Assembly (NCBI RefSeq): GCF_002434505.1
Contig: NZ_DJKE01000012.1
Coordinates: 384,558 to 448,557, forward strand
Direction: 5' to 3'
Source of the DNA: Brevundimonas sp. UBA6550
Lineage (GTDB): Bacteria; Pseudomonadota; Alphaproteobacteria; Caulobacterales; Caulobacteraceae
Length of the DNA stretch: 64,000 bases
A model generated the notes under the pieces. The model was not told the origin of the DNA and made no database searches. It was given only the letters and a program-made list of their open reading frames with translations. Shown here piece after piece: positions 8,490 to 17,568 of this stretch (its first letter is position 1; each line of letters starts with the position of its first letter). Both the position numbers and the translations under genes were made by a program.

Positions 8490-11400
8490 ATGGCTGACGG
8501 CAGCGTTCCTATCGTGCTGTCACCGGAGCCGTTCGCGCGCACGACGACCTACGTCGAGGCGCCGGCCGGCTGCACGGTGCGGACCATGCTGGCCTCGGCC
8601 GTCAGCCGGGGACACCTGAAGCTCGACGACCTCGCGCGGACCAATGTCTATGTCGACGGCGTCCGGCTGGACCGCGAGGACGCCCTGACGATGGTCCTGC
8701 ACGAGGGCCAGGTGATCAACGTCGTGGTCGAACCGCTGGGCGGCGGCAGCGGCGGCAAGAAGGAAATCGGTCAGATCCTGCTGACCATCGCGGTGATCGC
8801 GGTGAGCATGTGGGTCGGCGGCCCGGCGGGGCCGTTGCAGGCCTGGCCCATGCTGGCGCGGCAGGTCGCGGCCGCCGCCATCCTGACGGCCGGGCAGATG
8901 GCGGTCGCCGCGATCTTCAAGCCCGAGACCAACGTCACCAAGACGAACGACCGCTACGCCCTGTCCTCGGCGTCCAACCAGTATCGGCAATGGGGCGCCA
9001 TGCCCCTGGCGCTGGGCGAGGTGGTCGTGGCGCCCGACCTCGCGGTCAAGACCTTCACCCAGGCGCATGGCGAGGATCAGTGGATCTACGGCATCCTCGG
9101 ACTCCACTATGGCCCCTGCACGGCGACAGACCTAAAGATCGGCGACACGCTGGTCAGTTCGATGGGCGCCAACGATGTGCGGGTCGCCTACCACCTGACC
9201 CCTGGCCCCCGCACCTTCAGCATCGTAGCCAACGATACCGACCAGCTGGACCTGCAGGAGGAGCTTGCCGCGACCGTATCGGGCGCGACGCCTGTGGTGC
9301 GCGCCGGCTCGGCCGAAGGCGAACGGTTCGAGTTCGACTTCTTCATGCCGCAGGGCCTGTATTTCGCGAAGGACGACGGGCGGAAGATCGCCGCGTCCGT
9401 GACCGTGACGATCCGCTATCGACCGATCGATCAGAACGGCGTCCCGACGGGCGGCGGCGCTTGGCAGAGCGGCCTGACAGTTCCTTTGACCTCGGCGTCC
9501 AGCGACCCCTGGCGCTTCACCCAATCGATCAGCCTGCCGCTGGGCCGTTACGAGTTCGAAGTCGTTCGCTCCAGGCTGGAAGACACGAACGCCAAGCGCA
9601 AGACTGACATCGGTTGGACGGCGATCCGGGCCATCGCCTTCCGCAAACCCGTGGCGGACGAAACCCTCTCGCTGATCGAGTTCGCCGTCAGGGCTTCGGC
9701 TCTCAATCAGGGCAGCCTCGCGCCCCTGACCTGCTGCATCATCCCGATCTGCGAGACCTGGACCGGCAACGCCTGGGGCGCGCCGGTGCCGACCTCCAAC
9801 CCGGCCGCCGTGACGCGCTGGCTGATGACGGGTCCGGCCCCCGCCTTGCCCCTGTCCTCGGCGCAGGCGGACGTGGGTCTGCGGACCTGGGCCGCCCTGT
9901 GCGACCAGTATGACTGGAAGGCCCATCTCTATCTGACCGAGGACCGGAAGCAGGACGCCGTCTTGCAACTGCTCGGGATGAACGGCCGCGCCAGTCTGTT
10001 CTGGGACGGAACCCAGCTGGTGGCGTCCCCCTGGACGGAAAAGCCCGCGCCACGTCAGTTGTTCGCCGGGTCGAACCTGAAGGATCACCGCTGGGAGATC
10101 GTCTTCCCCGATCCGGTCCACGCCCTGCGCGTCGAGTTCCAGAACATCGAACAGGGTGGCGAGGCGGACGAGGTCTATGTCTATGCCGATGGATATGGCG
10201 AGACGGCCGACGCTGCGAACGGCATCGAGGCGGCGACGCTGGTCGAAGCCTTGCGCCTGGAAGGCCAGCAGACTCTTGAGCGCGCCTATCGCGACGGTCG
10301 TTGGAACCTCGCGGCCCGCATCCACCAGCGCCGCGTCGACAGCTGGTCGACAGACATCGAGCATATCGTCTGCCGCTTCGGCGACCGGGTTCGCCTGGCG
10401 TGGGATCGTGTCGGCACGGCGAACGCCACGGTGCGGAACCGCATCTGGTCCGGCGGCCTGGTCTCTGGCCTGCGCCTGAGCCAGCCGGTCCGCATGGAGC
10501 CGGGCCGGACCTATGCGCTGGATATTCGGCTGCCGGGCCAGGTGCTGACCGGCGTTCCGGTGGTGAATCCTGCGACGTCCATGCCGGTCGTGACGCGAAC
10601 GATCAGCTTCGTCGATCTGCGGAACGCCAACGTCAGCCCGCGCGGCGGCGACCTGATCGCCTTCGGGGAGCCTGAGCGCATCAGCGAGGACGTCGAGGTC
10701 ATAGGCATCACGCCCGGCCCTGATCTGACCGCCACCCTGGTCGGCATCCGCTATGTCGCGCCGCTGCTGATGGCGGCCGAGACAGGACCAATCCCGCCGC
10801 TGAAGAGCCGCCTGACGCGCGAGCGCGCCATGGACCCGCCTATGCCGACCCTGCTGGGTTGGCAGGCGGATGCAGAGGGCGTGCGCATCGGGTTCTCGAT
10901 GCCTCCATGGCGCGGATCGCCTGTCACAGGCTTCACCCTGCGCTGGCGCCAGACACCGGGGGCTGGCCAGTCGGCCGCCTGGGTGTCGTTGCCGGACCTT
11001 CCCGCCAATGCGATGACGGCGGTCCTGCCGCCCCTCCGAGAGCTTCCTGCCGAGGCGACCAACGCGACCAGCGCTCAGGTGCAGATCGTCGTCATGACGG
11101 CCGATGGTCGCGCGTCCGCCCCATTGCAGGTGACGGTTTCGGAACAGGCGATCCAGCAGCCGCCGGCTGGAGACTGGACCGTTGCCGAACTGACGGAAGG
11201 GCCTGACGGATCGCGGCAGTCCGGCTTCCTGGTCATCGGCCTGGTCGGTTCGATCAACCCACACCGGGTTACGGTCGAGTATGGCGCCTCGGCGACTGGC
11301 CCCTGGGACGCTGCCTTCGACGGGCCTCCGGTCAATGGCGTCGTCCGTGCGCCAATCTTGGGAATGCAGCCGGGCGGCCATTGCTGGATCGGCATCACCT

Positions 11401-14400
11401 ATTGGACGCCGCAGGGTGTGGCGCCCAGCGGTCGCCGCATCCTGGGGCCATATACCGCACCTGGTCTGATCGCTGGCGACCTGTCGCCGGAGAGCCCGGT
11501 GCGGATCGCGGTGACGGAGATCACAGATAGGCTGGTCGGCGTCGAGGGGATTTCTGCGGCGAACGCGGCGGCGGTGGCGGACCTTCAGGAGGTCTATGGC
11601 GATACGGCCAGTTCGGCCCAGAATGCCGCCGTCGCCGCCGAAAAGGCGAGCCAGGCGATCCTGGCCCAGGCCGGAGCGGTCACGGCCGAACAGGGCGCTC
11701 TGTCCGCGAAGTCCGACTCCGTTGCGGCGGCCGGGGCGAGCGCGTCCTCGGCCTCTCAGGCGGGCGGGTTCAAGACGGCCGCCGAGGCCGCATCCGCCGC
11801 TGCGACGGAACAGAAGCTGCAGGCCCAGGCCGCGCGCGATGAAGCGGGAGCGAATGCCGCCGCGTCGGCGCAGTCGGCCGCGAACGCCAGCGCGTCGGAG
11901 ACCCAAGCGGGCTTACAGGCAGCAGCGTCACAATCCGCGAAGAATGCGGCCGAGGCTGCGCGTGGGCAGGCCGAGACCTACAGAAACGAGACCGCGACGG
12001 CGCGTGATACGGCGCAGGGTGCAGCGGCGATGGCGACAGCCCAGGCGGGCCTTTCCGCCTCGTCGGCCGGCGCATCGCAGGCGGCCGCCAACTCGCCTCT
12101 GGCCACTTCGCCCGCGCTGTCGCCGGACGCCTTCCTGGTCAACTCATGGGCGACGCTGAACGGGCAGCCCAACCTGCGCCAGGTCTTCGCGGACAATCCG
12201 GGCAAGATTTACCCGATCAACTCGACCGTCGAGGTCAACAACTTCGGCGTCGGCGTGCATCTCAACACGGCGAAGGCGGTTGCACGGCCCGAAGGCCATC
12301 GTTTCCGGTATTCGGCCCGCATCCGGCGCATGGCCGAAGGCGGCGATGCGTCGCAGAACCGCGTGACGCTTTATGCGTGGTTCTGGAACGCCGATGGCGT
12401 CGAGATCGGCGGCGCGGAACTGATGGACGTCAACCCTGGAACAGCCCAGGGCACACGATTGCTATCGGCCGAGTATCTGCCTCCGTCCGGCACAGCCTGG
12501 ACCCGGACGATGCTGCGAATCTGGTCGATGGTCGGCGTCACGGCGGCTCTCTCGATAGAGACCGAGGATGTCGAAGCGGAAAAGACGGCGACAGCCGCCG
12601 CCGCCGCATCGGTCGCGTCTGCCGGAATGGCGAGCACAAAGGCCGACGAAGCGGGCGTCAGCGCTGCGGCCGCCAATGCGGCGAAGGTCGCGGCCGAGGT
12701 GGCGCGTGACGGGTCGAGCGGCTCGGCTGCAGCCTCAGCGACCAGCGCTTCTCAGGCTCTGGCCTACCGTAATCAGGCGGGTGAGTTCGCCTCGTCGTCG
12801 AGCGGGTCTGCAAACGCGGCGGGAACGGCGGCCGGCCAGGCCCAGGCCTATCGCGACCAATCGGCGAGTTCGGCCGCGACTGCGAATGCGGCGTCCGTCA
12901 GTTCTGGGGTCAGCGCCACGACTGCGCAGCGTGCGGCGGAGAGCACCTTGCCCTCGACGTTCGAAGAGAACGGCCGCTATTTCGGCACCGTCACCGGGCC
13001 TGGGTTGGCCCTCGGCGACATAAACTATCAGGTCTTTTTCCCGACCATCGCCGGCATTGGGAAGGTGGTTAACCGTGACGGGTTTGCGGAATATGGCACG
13101 AAGGGCGTCATCGCCCTGAAGCCTGGACGGAAACACCGGGTCCGCTCGCGCGGTCGGATCGTCCAGAACGGCCCGAACGACACGCATCAGTGGGTGCTTG
13201 GCTTCCAGATCTATGACGCCAACGGCACGATTCTGAACCAATGGTGGACCGAGTTCAGCAACATCAAACGTCATGCTGATGGATGGTATGACATCGGTGG
13301 ATCGGAGCCGACGACCGAACAGTTGCAGGCGCATGCGCCGGGCGCCACCTATATTCGGCCCTACGTCCTTCAAGGTTGGGGCGCCTCGGTCTATCCGGGT
13401 TCCATCTCCGAGGTTGCCTTCCTCCGCTATGAGGATGTGACCGAAAGCGCCGCCGCCGCCAACTCGGCCGCCGCCGCTCTCTCTTCCCAGGCCGGCGCCG
13501 ACGCCGCCGCATCTCGTGCTTCGATCAGCGCCAATCTGGCGGCCTCGGTCGGGGCCAACGCCAGCGTCGTGAACAACAGTCGGTTCCTGAACTGGCCTGC
13601 CGGTCAGCCGCGCCCGGCAGGGTGGGATGACTGGGCGAACGCCAACGGCACGCCGAACCTCGGCCCGGTGGATGGATGGAACGGCCGACGTCCTGTCCGG
13701 ATGCAGTATGTGTCCAGCATGCAGGACCTGGGCATGAAGCAGGTCATCAGCGGCTTCAGGGGCGCGGGTGCCTACAATCTGGAAGTGGAGATCGCCATCC
13801 CGTGGGGCGGCCCGACCGGGACCGGCTTCCAGGGCGCGGGCGTCCTGATCCAGTGCATGGACGCCAACTTCAACTATCTCGGCGACGGCGGCGTGCTCCG
13901 TTTCTTCCAAGACCCCGACACCGGCGGGTATGTCGCGGGCAGCGGGTCGGGCGACGGCAAAATCTATCGCTTCAGCAAGCGGGTCGATTTGCTGCCGAAC
14001 ACGGCGAGCGTGCAGCTTTACCTGATGAGCCGTTGGAAAGACGGCTTCCTGCCTCAGGGCGCAAACGAGAACAAGACGCTGGACTGGTACAGCTGCGACC
14101 TCTCGCCCGTGACGGAGGGAGATCGCGCGGTTCCGGCGCTGGCGGCTCAACTCAACGTCACTGCCGCCGTTGCGGCCGATGCACAAAGCCGACTGGCCAG
14201 CGTGATATTCGAAATCATCGGTGCATCGGGAGGCGACCCCTTCCAGCTCCTGTTCAGGACGATAGGGTCCAGCTCCTACGGTCGCCTGGTCGCGTCTGCT
14301 CTCGAATTCTGCAACGTCGTCGGCGGACAGGTCGTCACCGCCATGAAGCTGATCGGCGGGGAAGTCTTCTTCATGCGCCCGATCTATGTCGATGTGGGTC

Positions 14401-14963
14401 AAGCCCGACTGATCGTTGGACCAGGAAATGGTTGGGTCCTTTGGTTCGGGCCGTCCAGCAACTCCGCAGCCCAGGCGACCCGCACGAACGGCGTGTTCTG
14501 CATGGGGACGGACGGCAAGGTCTACTACGGCACGGCTGAACTGGGGGGCGCCAGCAAAGCCAACGGGGTGAAAAGGTTTGCGTCGAGCGCTGGCGGCTCT
14601 GCCGCTATCTCCACGCCCTTCGAGAACACTCAGGCCGGCAGCTTGATCACCTGCACCGGGAGCATCGACGGCGGCTCGCTAACGACCGCCAACGCCACGG
14701 TCTACGGGAGTGTCTCGATCTACGAGCAGACATCAGGTGCGGAGCGTCTGTTGTTCTCTCGGCCCATCGAAATGTCTTCGGGCGAGTTGCAGCTTCCCAA
14801 TGGCAGCTACGCCATCGAAACGGGCGGCAGTTGGTCAGGCCAGCAGTTCGGCGAGTTGAGCGGGTCCGTGTCCTACCGCGTCGCCTTCACGAGATCAGGA
14901 CCGAACCAGTTCGTAAACGGCGCGACGATCTCAGCCGCCGTCGTCGTAACCCCTGCAGCTTAA
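8490..14963 (+). CDS. Host-specificity tip protein (gpJ-like) fused to a long fibre
   Basis: This 2157-residue tail tip protein likely decides host recognition. Residues 1-90 form a ubiquitin-like beta-grasp region. About 90-145 is hydrophobic (ILLTIAVIAVSMWVGG). About 150-770 resembles the tip-J core (QWIYGILGLHYGPCTATDLKIGDT). About 780-1000 contains fibronectin-III-like repeats. The remainder alternates Ala/Ser-rich coiled-coil stalks (about 1030-1205, 1365-1490, 1640-1690) with three jelly-roll-like modules (starting near FLVNSWATLNGQPN, STFEENGRYFGTV and NNSRFLNWPAGQP). A C-terminal beta domain follows. The start ATG has GTGAGG upstream. It is much longer than lambda gpJ (about 1130 residues), because the fibre is fused to the tip. 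Confidence 0.8.
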   Translation: MADGSVPIVLSPEPFARTTTYVEAPAGCTVRTMLASAVSRGHLKLDDLARTNVYVDGVRLDREDALTMVLHEGQVINVVVEPLGGGSGGKKEIGQILLTIAVIAVSMWVGGPAGPLQAWPMLARQVAAAAILTAGQMAVAAIFKPETNVTKTNDRYALSSASNQYRQWGAMPLALGEVVVAPDLAVKTFTQAHGEDQWIYGILGLHYGPCTATDLKIGDTLVSSMGANDVRVAYHLTPGPRTFSIVANDTDQLDLQEELAATVSGATPVVRAGSAEGERFEFDFFMPQGLYFAKDDGRKIAASVTVTIRYRPIDQNGVPTGGGAWQSGLTVPLTSASSDPWRFTQSISLPLGRYEFEVVRSRLEDTNAKRKTDIGWTAIRAIAFRKPVADETLSLIEFAVRASALNQGSLAPLTCCIIPICETWTGNAWGAPVPTSNPAAVTRWLMTGPAPALPLSSAQADVGLRTWAALCDQYDWKAHLYLTEDRKQDAVLQLLGMNGRASLFWDGTQLVASPWTEKPAPRQLFAGSNLKDHRWEIVFPDPVHALRVEFQNIEQGGEADEVYVYADGYGETADAANGIEAATLVEALRLEGQQTLERAYRDGRWNLAARIHQRRVDSWSTDIEHIVCRFGDRVRLAWDRVGTANATVRNRIWSGGLVSGLRLSQPVRMEPGRTYALDIRLPGQVLTGVPVVNPATSMPVVTRTISFVDLRNANVSPRGGDLIAFGEPERISEDVEVIGITPGPDLTATLVGIRYVAPLLMAAETGPIPPLKSRLTRERAMDPPMPTLLGWQADAEGVRIGFSMPPWRGSPVTGFTLRWRQTPGAGQSAAWVSLPDLPANAMTAVLPPLRELPAEATNATSAQVQIVVMTADGRASAPLQVTVSEQAIQQPPAGDWTVAELTEGPDGSRQSGFLVIGLVGSINPHRVTVEYGASATGPWDAAFDGPPVNGVVRAPILGMQPGGHCWIGITYWTPQGVAPSGRRILGPYTAPGLIAGDLSPESPVRIAVTEITDRLVGVEGISAANAAAVADLQEVYGDTASSAQNAAVAAEKASQAILAQAGAVTAEQGALSAKSDSVAAAGASASSASQAGGFKTAAEAASAAATEQKLQAQAARDEAGANAAASAQSAANASASETQAGLQAAASQSAKNAAEAARGQAETYRNETATARDTAQGAAAMATAQAGLSASSAGASQAAANSPLATSPALSPDAFLVNSWATLNGQPNLRQVFADNPGKIYPINSTVEVNNFGVGVHLNTAKAVARPEGHRFRYSARIRRMAEGGDASQNRVTLYAWFWNADGVEIGGAELMDVNPGTAQGTRLLSAEYLPPSGTAWTRTMLRIWSMVGVTAALSIETEDVEAEKTATAAAAASVASAGMASTKADEAGVSAAAANAAKVAAEVARDGSSGSAAASATSASQALAYRNQAGEFASSSSGSANAAGTAAGQAQAYRDQSASSAATANAASVSSGVSATTAQRAAESTLPSTFEENGRYFGTVTGPGLALGDINYQVFFPTIAGIGKVVNRDGFAEYGTKGVIALKPGRKHRVRSRGRIVQNGPNDTHQWVLGFQIYDANGTILNQWWTEFSNIKRHADGWYDIGGSEPTTEQLQAHAPGATYIRPYVLQGWGASVYPGSISEVAFLRYEDVTESAAAANSAAAALSSQAGADAAASRASISANLAASVGANASVVNNSRFLNWPAGQPRPAGWDDWANANGTPNLGPVDGWNGRRPVRMQYVSSMQDLGMKQVISGFRGAGAYNLEVEIAIPWGGPTGTGFQGAGVLIQCMDANFNYLGDGGVLRFFQDPDTGGYVAGSGSGDGKIYRFSKRVDLLPNTASVQLYLMSRWKDGFLPQGANENKTLDWYSCDLSPVTEGDRAVPALAAQLNVTAAVAADAQSRLASVIFEIIGASGGDPFQLLFRTIGSSSYGRLVASALEFCNVVGGQVVTAMKLIGGEVFFMRPIYVDVGQARLIVGPGNGWVLWFGPSSNSAAQATRTNGVFCMGTDGKVYYGTAELGGASKANGVKRFASSAGGSAAISTPFENTQAGSLITCTGSIDGGSLTTANATVYGSVSIYEQTSGAERLLFSRPIEMSSGELQLPNGSYAIETGGSWSGQQFGELSGSVSYRVAFTRSGPNQFVNGATISAAVVVTPAA

Positions 14964-14973
14964 GGATAATCCA

Positions 14974-15175
14974 ATGCCCAACGCCATCCTCACCAAGCAT
15001 GACGGCACGATCACCAGCATCCCGGCCGCCCGGATCGGTGCCAAGCTATGAAACTCTGAGTGACGACAGGCTGCGGCTCTACTGGCAGCCCCCGAAGGGC
15101 GATCCGGTCCCTCTTGACGTCAACAACACCCCCGAAAACCTCGCGCGTCTCGACGCCGATATCGAAGGAGCCTGA
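14974..15175 (+). pseudogene. Small phage gene split by a +1 frame change (or two tiny genes)
   Basis: ATG 14974 opens a 25-codon frame (MPNAILTKHDGTITSIPAARIGAKL) ending at TGA 15049-15051. The adjacent frame continues without break from about 15038 (GTG) as VPSYETLSDDRLRLYWQPPK... to TGA 15173-15175. The two halves read like one 65-70 residue protein interrupted near 15035-15045 by a one-base difference. It may be a real frameshift mutation, a sequencing error or a recoding site; alternatively the second half starts alone at GTG 15038. The gene is small and adjoins the tail fibre. Its function is unknown. Confidence 0.5.
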
Positions 15176-15178
15176 ACC

Positions 15179-15496
15179 ATGGCCAAGACCCCTACGCCCG
15201 AAGAAATCGAAGCCGCCCGCCAATTGGTGGCGCAGGCGGACGCCGCCGCCGCTGCTGCACGCAAGGCGGCGATCTTGGCGACCCTGAAGCCCTTCACCGA
15301 CGCCGGGCTTGGCTTGACGTCAGAGGGCGGCGCGGTCGCGGGGCTGATCAGCGTCATGCGCGCCAACTACGCCACCCTGAGCGAAATCGACCCCAGCCTG
15401 CCGAACCTCGTCTTCAGCACCGCTCAGGTTCTTCAGACGCTCGATGATCGGGTGCGGAGCCTGTCGGCGATGAACGCCGCGACGCCGCAGCTCTGA
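15179..15496 (+). CDS. Small phage protein after the tail fibre
   Basis: This 105-residue protein starts MAKTPTPEEIEAARQLVAQADA. The N-terminal half is an Ala-rich helix (AAAAAARKAAILATL), followed by GLISVMRANYATLSEIDPSLPNLVF. An ATG 3 bp after the preceding stop suggests coupling. No signal peptide or membrane segment is visible. Fibre-proximal small genes of this kind often encode fibre chaperones or trimer caps, but the family is not recognised. Confidence 0.5.
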   Translation: MAKTPTPEEIEAARQLVAQADAAAAAARKAAILATLKPFTDAGLGLTSEGGAVAGLISVMRANYATLSEIDPSLPNLVFSTAQVLQTLDDRVRSLSAMNAATPQL

Positions 15497-15553
15497 CCTG
15501 ACCAAAGCCGCCCACACGGCTGTTCCACCACGGCCTGACTATTGGAGGGGCGG

Positions 15554-15895
15554 ATGTTCGACCCGCGTGAACTGCCCTGGTTCTGGGGCCTGTGTGGCGG
15601 CCTGATCGCTGGCGGCCTGGGCATGATCCCGGCCTATGGGTCCAAGGGCGCTACGCGCGAGGCCAGGGTGCGCGCCTGGTTGTCGCTGGCCATCGGCGTC
15701 TTCGCCGGGCCGGTGGCGGCCGAGGCGGCGACCTCGACCATCGTCGCCCTGGTTAAGGTTCTGGACTTCCGCGTCGCGGCGCTGGCCATCGGCTGGATGG
15801 CCGCCAACGATCCGCGCGGCTTCTTCAATCTGGTGGGGCGCATCATCAAGGCCGGCCTTCGGGCCGCCGTCGAAAGCAAGGAGGCGTCGTCATGA
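15554..15895 (+). CDS. Holin-like phage membrane protein
   Basis: This 113-residue protein has two hydrophobic segments (LPWFWGLCGGLIAGGLGMIPAY near residues 5-25, and AWLSLAIGVFAGPVAAEAAT near 40-60) and a third weaker one (RVAALAIGWMAA). The C terminus is basic and charged. GGAGGGG just before ATG 15554 decides the start; a TTG 12 bp upstream overlaps that site and is unlikely. Position before the endolysin and the membrane topology suggest a holin or phage antiholin-type role. It overlaps the next gene by ATGA. Confidence 0.55.
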   Translation: MFDPRELPWFWGLCGGLIAGGLGMIPAYGSKGATREARVRAWLSLAIGVFAGPVAAEAATSTIVALVKVLDFRVAALAIGWMAANDPRGFFNLVGRIIKAGLRAAVESKEASS

Positions 15896-16407
15896 CGCAT
15901 CACGCATGGGTCGTTTTGACGGGAATGCTGTTCCTGTCGGCAGGTGGGGTGATGACAGTGGTGTTTCGGTTGCTCGGGCCCACCTACCACACCCGGATCT
16001 CGGGCAGCTTGTTCCTGCGATCCGTCGTCTTCCTGATCGCCGTCTTCCTGATGGTGAGAGGGGCGACGACCGTGTTCCCCGGCCGGCTGATCAAGGTCGA
16101 GCATATGTCGCCCCTGCTGCCGTTGGGCGCCCTGTGTTCGCTGGCTTTCGCCCTCATCGTTCTGGACTTCGTGCAGCGCGACCGCAGCCCGCCGCCCTGG
16201 AGCGTGTCGGTGATCCGGCTGTTCACCCTGGCGCGCCGGGAGCGATGGGCGACGGCGGCGGCGATGGCCCTGCCACCGGCGGGCCTGCTGGATCGGCCGG
16301 TGTCGGATCAACCGCAGACCCGCATCCGGGTCGCCATCATCGGCACCGCCCTGATCCTGATTGCCGCCGCTGCTCTGACCATCGCCTACAACGGGTTGGC
16401 GGGGTGA
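15892..16407 (+). CDS. Phage membrane protein, four predicted transmembrane segments
   Basis: This 171-residue protein has hydrophobic stretches at about residues 6-26, 43-60, 76-93 and 147-166 (VAIIGTALILIAAAALTIAY). It is coupled to the holin-like gene by a 4-bp overlap. Arg-rich loops lie between segments 3 and 4. The family is unknown. Together with the previous gene it could form a holin/antiholin or pinholin pair next to the endolysin. Confidence 0.5.
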   Translation: MTHHAWVVLTGMLFLSAGGVMTVVFRLLGPTYHTRISGSLFLRSVVFLIAVFLMVRGATTVFPGRLIKVEHMSPLLPLGALCSLAFALIVLDFVQRDRSPPPWSVSVIRLFTLARRERWATAAAMALPPAGLLDRPVSDQPQTRIRVAIIGTALILIAAAALTIAYNGLAG

Positions 16408-16423
16408 CGAACCTGGGTCTCTT

Positions 16424-16582
16424 CTAGCCCGCGATCATCCGGGTCAGCCAATAGACCCCGCCAGCGATCAACGCCCACAGGGCGAAGCCGGCGCCGACCA
16501 TGACGACCAGCCGGACGCGCGGCGACCAGCGCTTCACTGGCGCGCCCCATAGCGGGCTTCCGTTATCGTGCTTCATCGGCAT
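16424..16582 (-). CDS. Small single-span membrane protein
   Basis: The minus strand encodes 52 residues, MPMKHDNGSPLWGAPVKRW... ending YWLTRMIAG, with a basic segment (KRWSPRVR) followed by one hydrophobic helix (LVVMVGAGFALWALIAGGVYW). This positive-inside single-span design and the antisense position between the holin-like genes and the endolysin suggest a prophage-expressed accessory protein (for example an exclusion or antiholin function). It could equally be unrelated to lysis. No recognised family. Confidence 0.4.
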   Translation of the reverse strand: MPMKHDNGSPLWGAPVKRWSPRVRLVVMVGAGFALWALIAGGVYWLTRMIAG

Positions 16583-16599
16583 GGCCGCGACCTAAGCAC

Positions 16600-16618
16600 A
16601 TGCGAACGCCGTTCGCAT
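16600..16618. promoter_or_regulatory. Perfect 8-3-8 palindrome before the endolysin gene
   Basis: ATGCGAAC, GCC, GTTCGCAT form a perfect inverted repeat between the small minus-strand gene and the endolysin start at 16649. There is no T-run, so an operator is more likely than a terminator. It contains GAAC/GTTC half-sites, but not the direct GTTC-N7-GTTC LexA box of alphaproteobacteria. Confidence 0.35.
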
Positions 16619-16648
16619 CCCGCCCCCCCCACAATCTGGAGACTGACC

Positions 16649-17182
16649 ATGACCGAACAGGAGCGGTTTGACCGCAGCCTGCACGCTGTGCTGCGCCATG
16701 AAGGCGGCTATGTGGACCACCCACGCGATCCAGGCGGTGCGACGAACCTCGGGATCACCTTGGGGACAGCCAAGGCGTATCGCCTCGATCTCGACGGCGA
16801 CGGCGACGTGGACAAGGACGATGTGCGGCTTCTGACGCCGAAGACGGCCGCGCCCGTATATCGCCAGGGCTATTGGCTGAAGGCGGCCTGCGACAAGCTG
16901 CCCGCCGGTGTCGATTACATGATCTTCGACCTGGCGGTGAACAGCGGCGTGGACCGCGCGAAACGCTACCTGCAGCGGGCGGCCGGCGTCACGGAAGACG
17001 GACAGATTGGGCCAAAGACCTTGGCGGCCGTGGGCAGGCTCGACCCGTCGCGCCTCGTCGAGCGGCTGTCGGAAATCCGTGAAGCCTTCTACCGATCGCT
17101 GCCCACGTTCAGCACGTTCGGGAAGGGCTGGATGCGGCGCCTGAACGAGGTGGAGGCCAAGGCGCTGGAGTGGGCCAGGTGA
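16649..17182 (+). CDS. Endolysin, GH108-type muramidase with EF-hand-like loop
   Basis: This 177-residue protein cleaves the peptidoglycan glycan strand. The GH108 catalytic Glu lies in LRHEGGYVDHPRDPGGATNLGIT (Glu at about residue 17), and the C-terminal half matches the associated peptidoglycan-binding domain (DLAVNSGVDRAKRYLQRA, DGQIGPKTLAAV). Between them DLDGDGDVDKDD (about residues 49-60) is a canonical EF-hand/dockerin-type calcium loop. The start ATG 16649 follows CTGGAGACTGACC; an upstream in-frame start at 16568 would overlap the palindrome and is unlikely. It has no signal peptide, so it needs the holin. The stop overlaps the spanin start (GTGA). Confidence 0.85.
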   Translation: MTEQERFDRSLHAVLRHEGGYVDHPRDPGGATNLGITLGTAKAYRLDLDGDGDVDKDDVRLLTPKTAAPVYRQGYWLKAACDKLPAGVDYMIFDLAVNSGVDRAKRYLQRAAGVTEDGQIGPKTLAAVGRLDPSRLVERLSEIREAFYRSLPTFSTFGKGWMRRLNEVEAKALEWAR

Positions 17183-17568
17183 CCGCCCTCGCCTTCCTCC
17201 GCTCCATCCCCCGCATGCTCGCCCCGACCGGCTGGATGATCGTCGCCATCATCGCCGCCTTCGTCCTGACCGGCGCCTACTGCTCATACAGAGGCGCACA
17301 GGGCGAACGAGACCGTCAGGCGGTCCAGACCCAGAAGACCGAGGCAAGGGCATCCAGCGCGCGGGAAACCGCCGCTGGCGAGCGCCAGGCCGAAACCACC
17401 ACCATCCGCAACCGGCAAGAGGAGAGAGACCATGCCGCTGAAGCGATTCCTGACGCCCGCCCTGATGACCGCGATCTTAGGCGCCGCTGTCGCCAGTTGC
17501 GCGAAGCCGGTCGCCGCCTTCCCGCCTGCGACGGACTTGATCGTCCAGCCCAAACCGGTCCCGCCTGA
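17179..17568 (+). CDS. Rz-like inner-membrane spanin (i-spanin)
   Basis: This protein of about 129 residues begins at GTG 17179 overlapping the endolysin stop (GTG 17170 is also possible). One transmembrane helix (WMIVAIIAAFVLTGAYC, about residues 15-34) is followed by a polar, charged periplasmic coiled coil and the typical ending DDRDLRRRCRQLREAGRRLPACDG. It spans the periplasm with the Rz1-like lipoprotein to fuse inner and outer membranes in the last lysis step. The last 137 nt are also coding for Rz1 in another frame. Confidence 0.75.
   Translation: MTALAFLRSIPRMLAPTGWMIVAIIAAFVLTGAYCSYRGAQGERDRQAVQTQKTEARASSARETAAGERQAETTTIRNRQEERDHAAEAIPDARPDDRDLRRRCRQLREAGRRLPACDGLDRPAQTGPA

Noticed and set aside
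9132..11906. 924-codon open frame on the minus strand opposite the tip protein gene
   Set aside because: It is Arg/Gly/Asp/His-rich with no folded-domain pattern, typical of the antisense frame in high-GC genes. The plus-strand gene is certain.
2..17182. Gene transfer agent instead of prophage
   Set aside because: The order resembles lambda-like siphophages with a long fused fibre, holin-like genes, endolysin and spanins. The characteristic GTA gene set is not seen.
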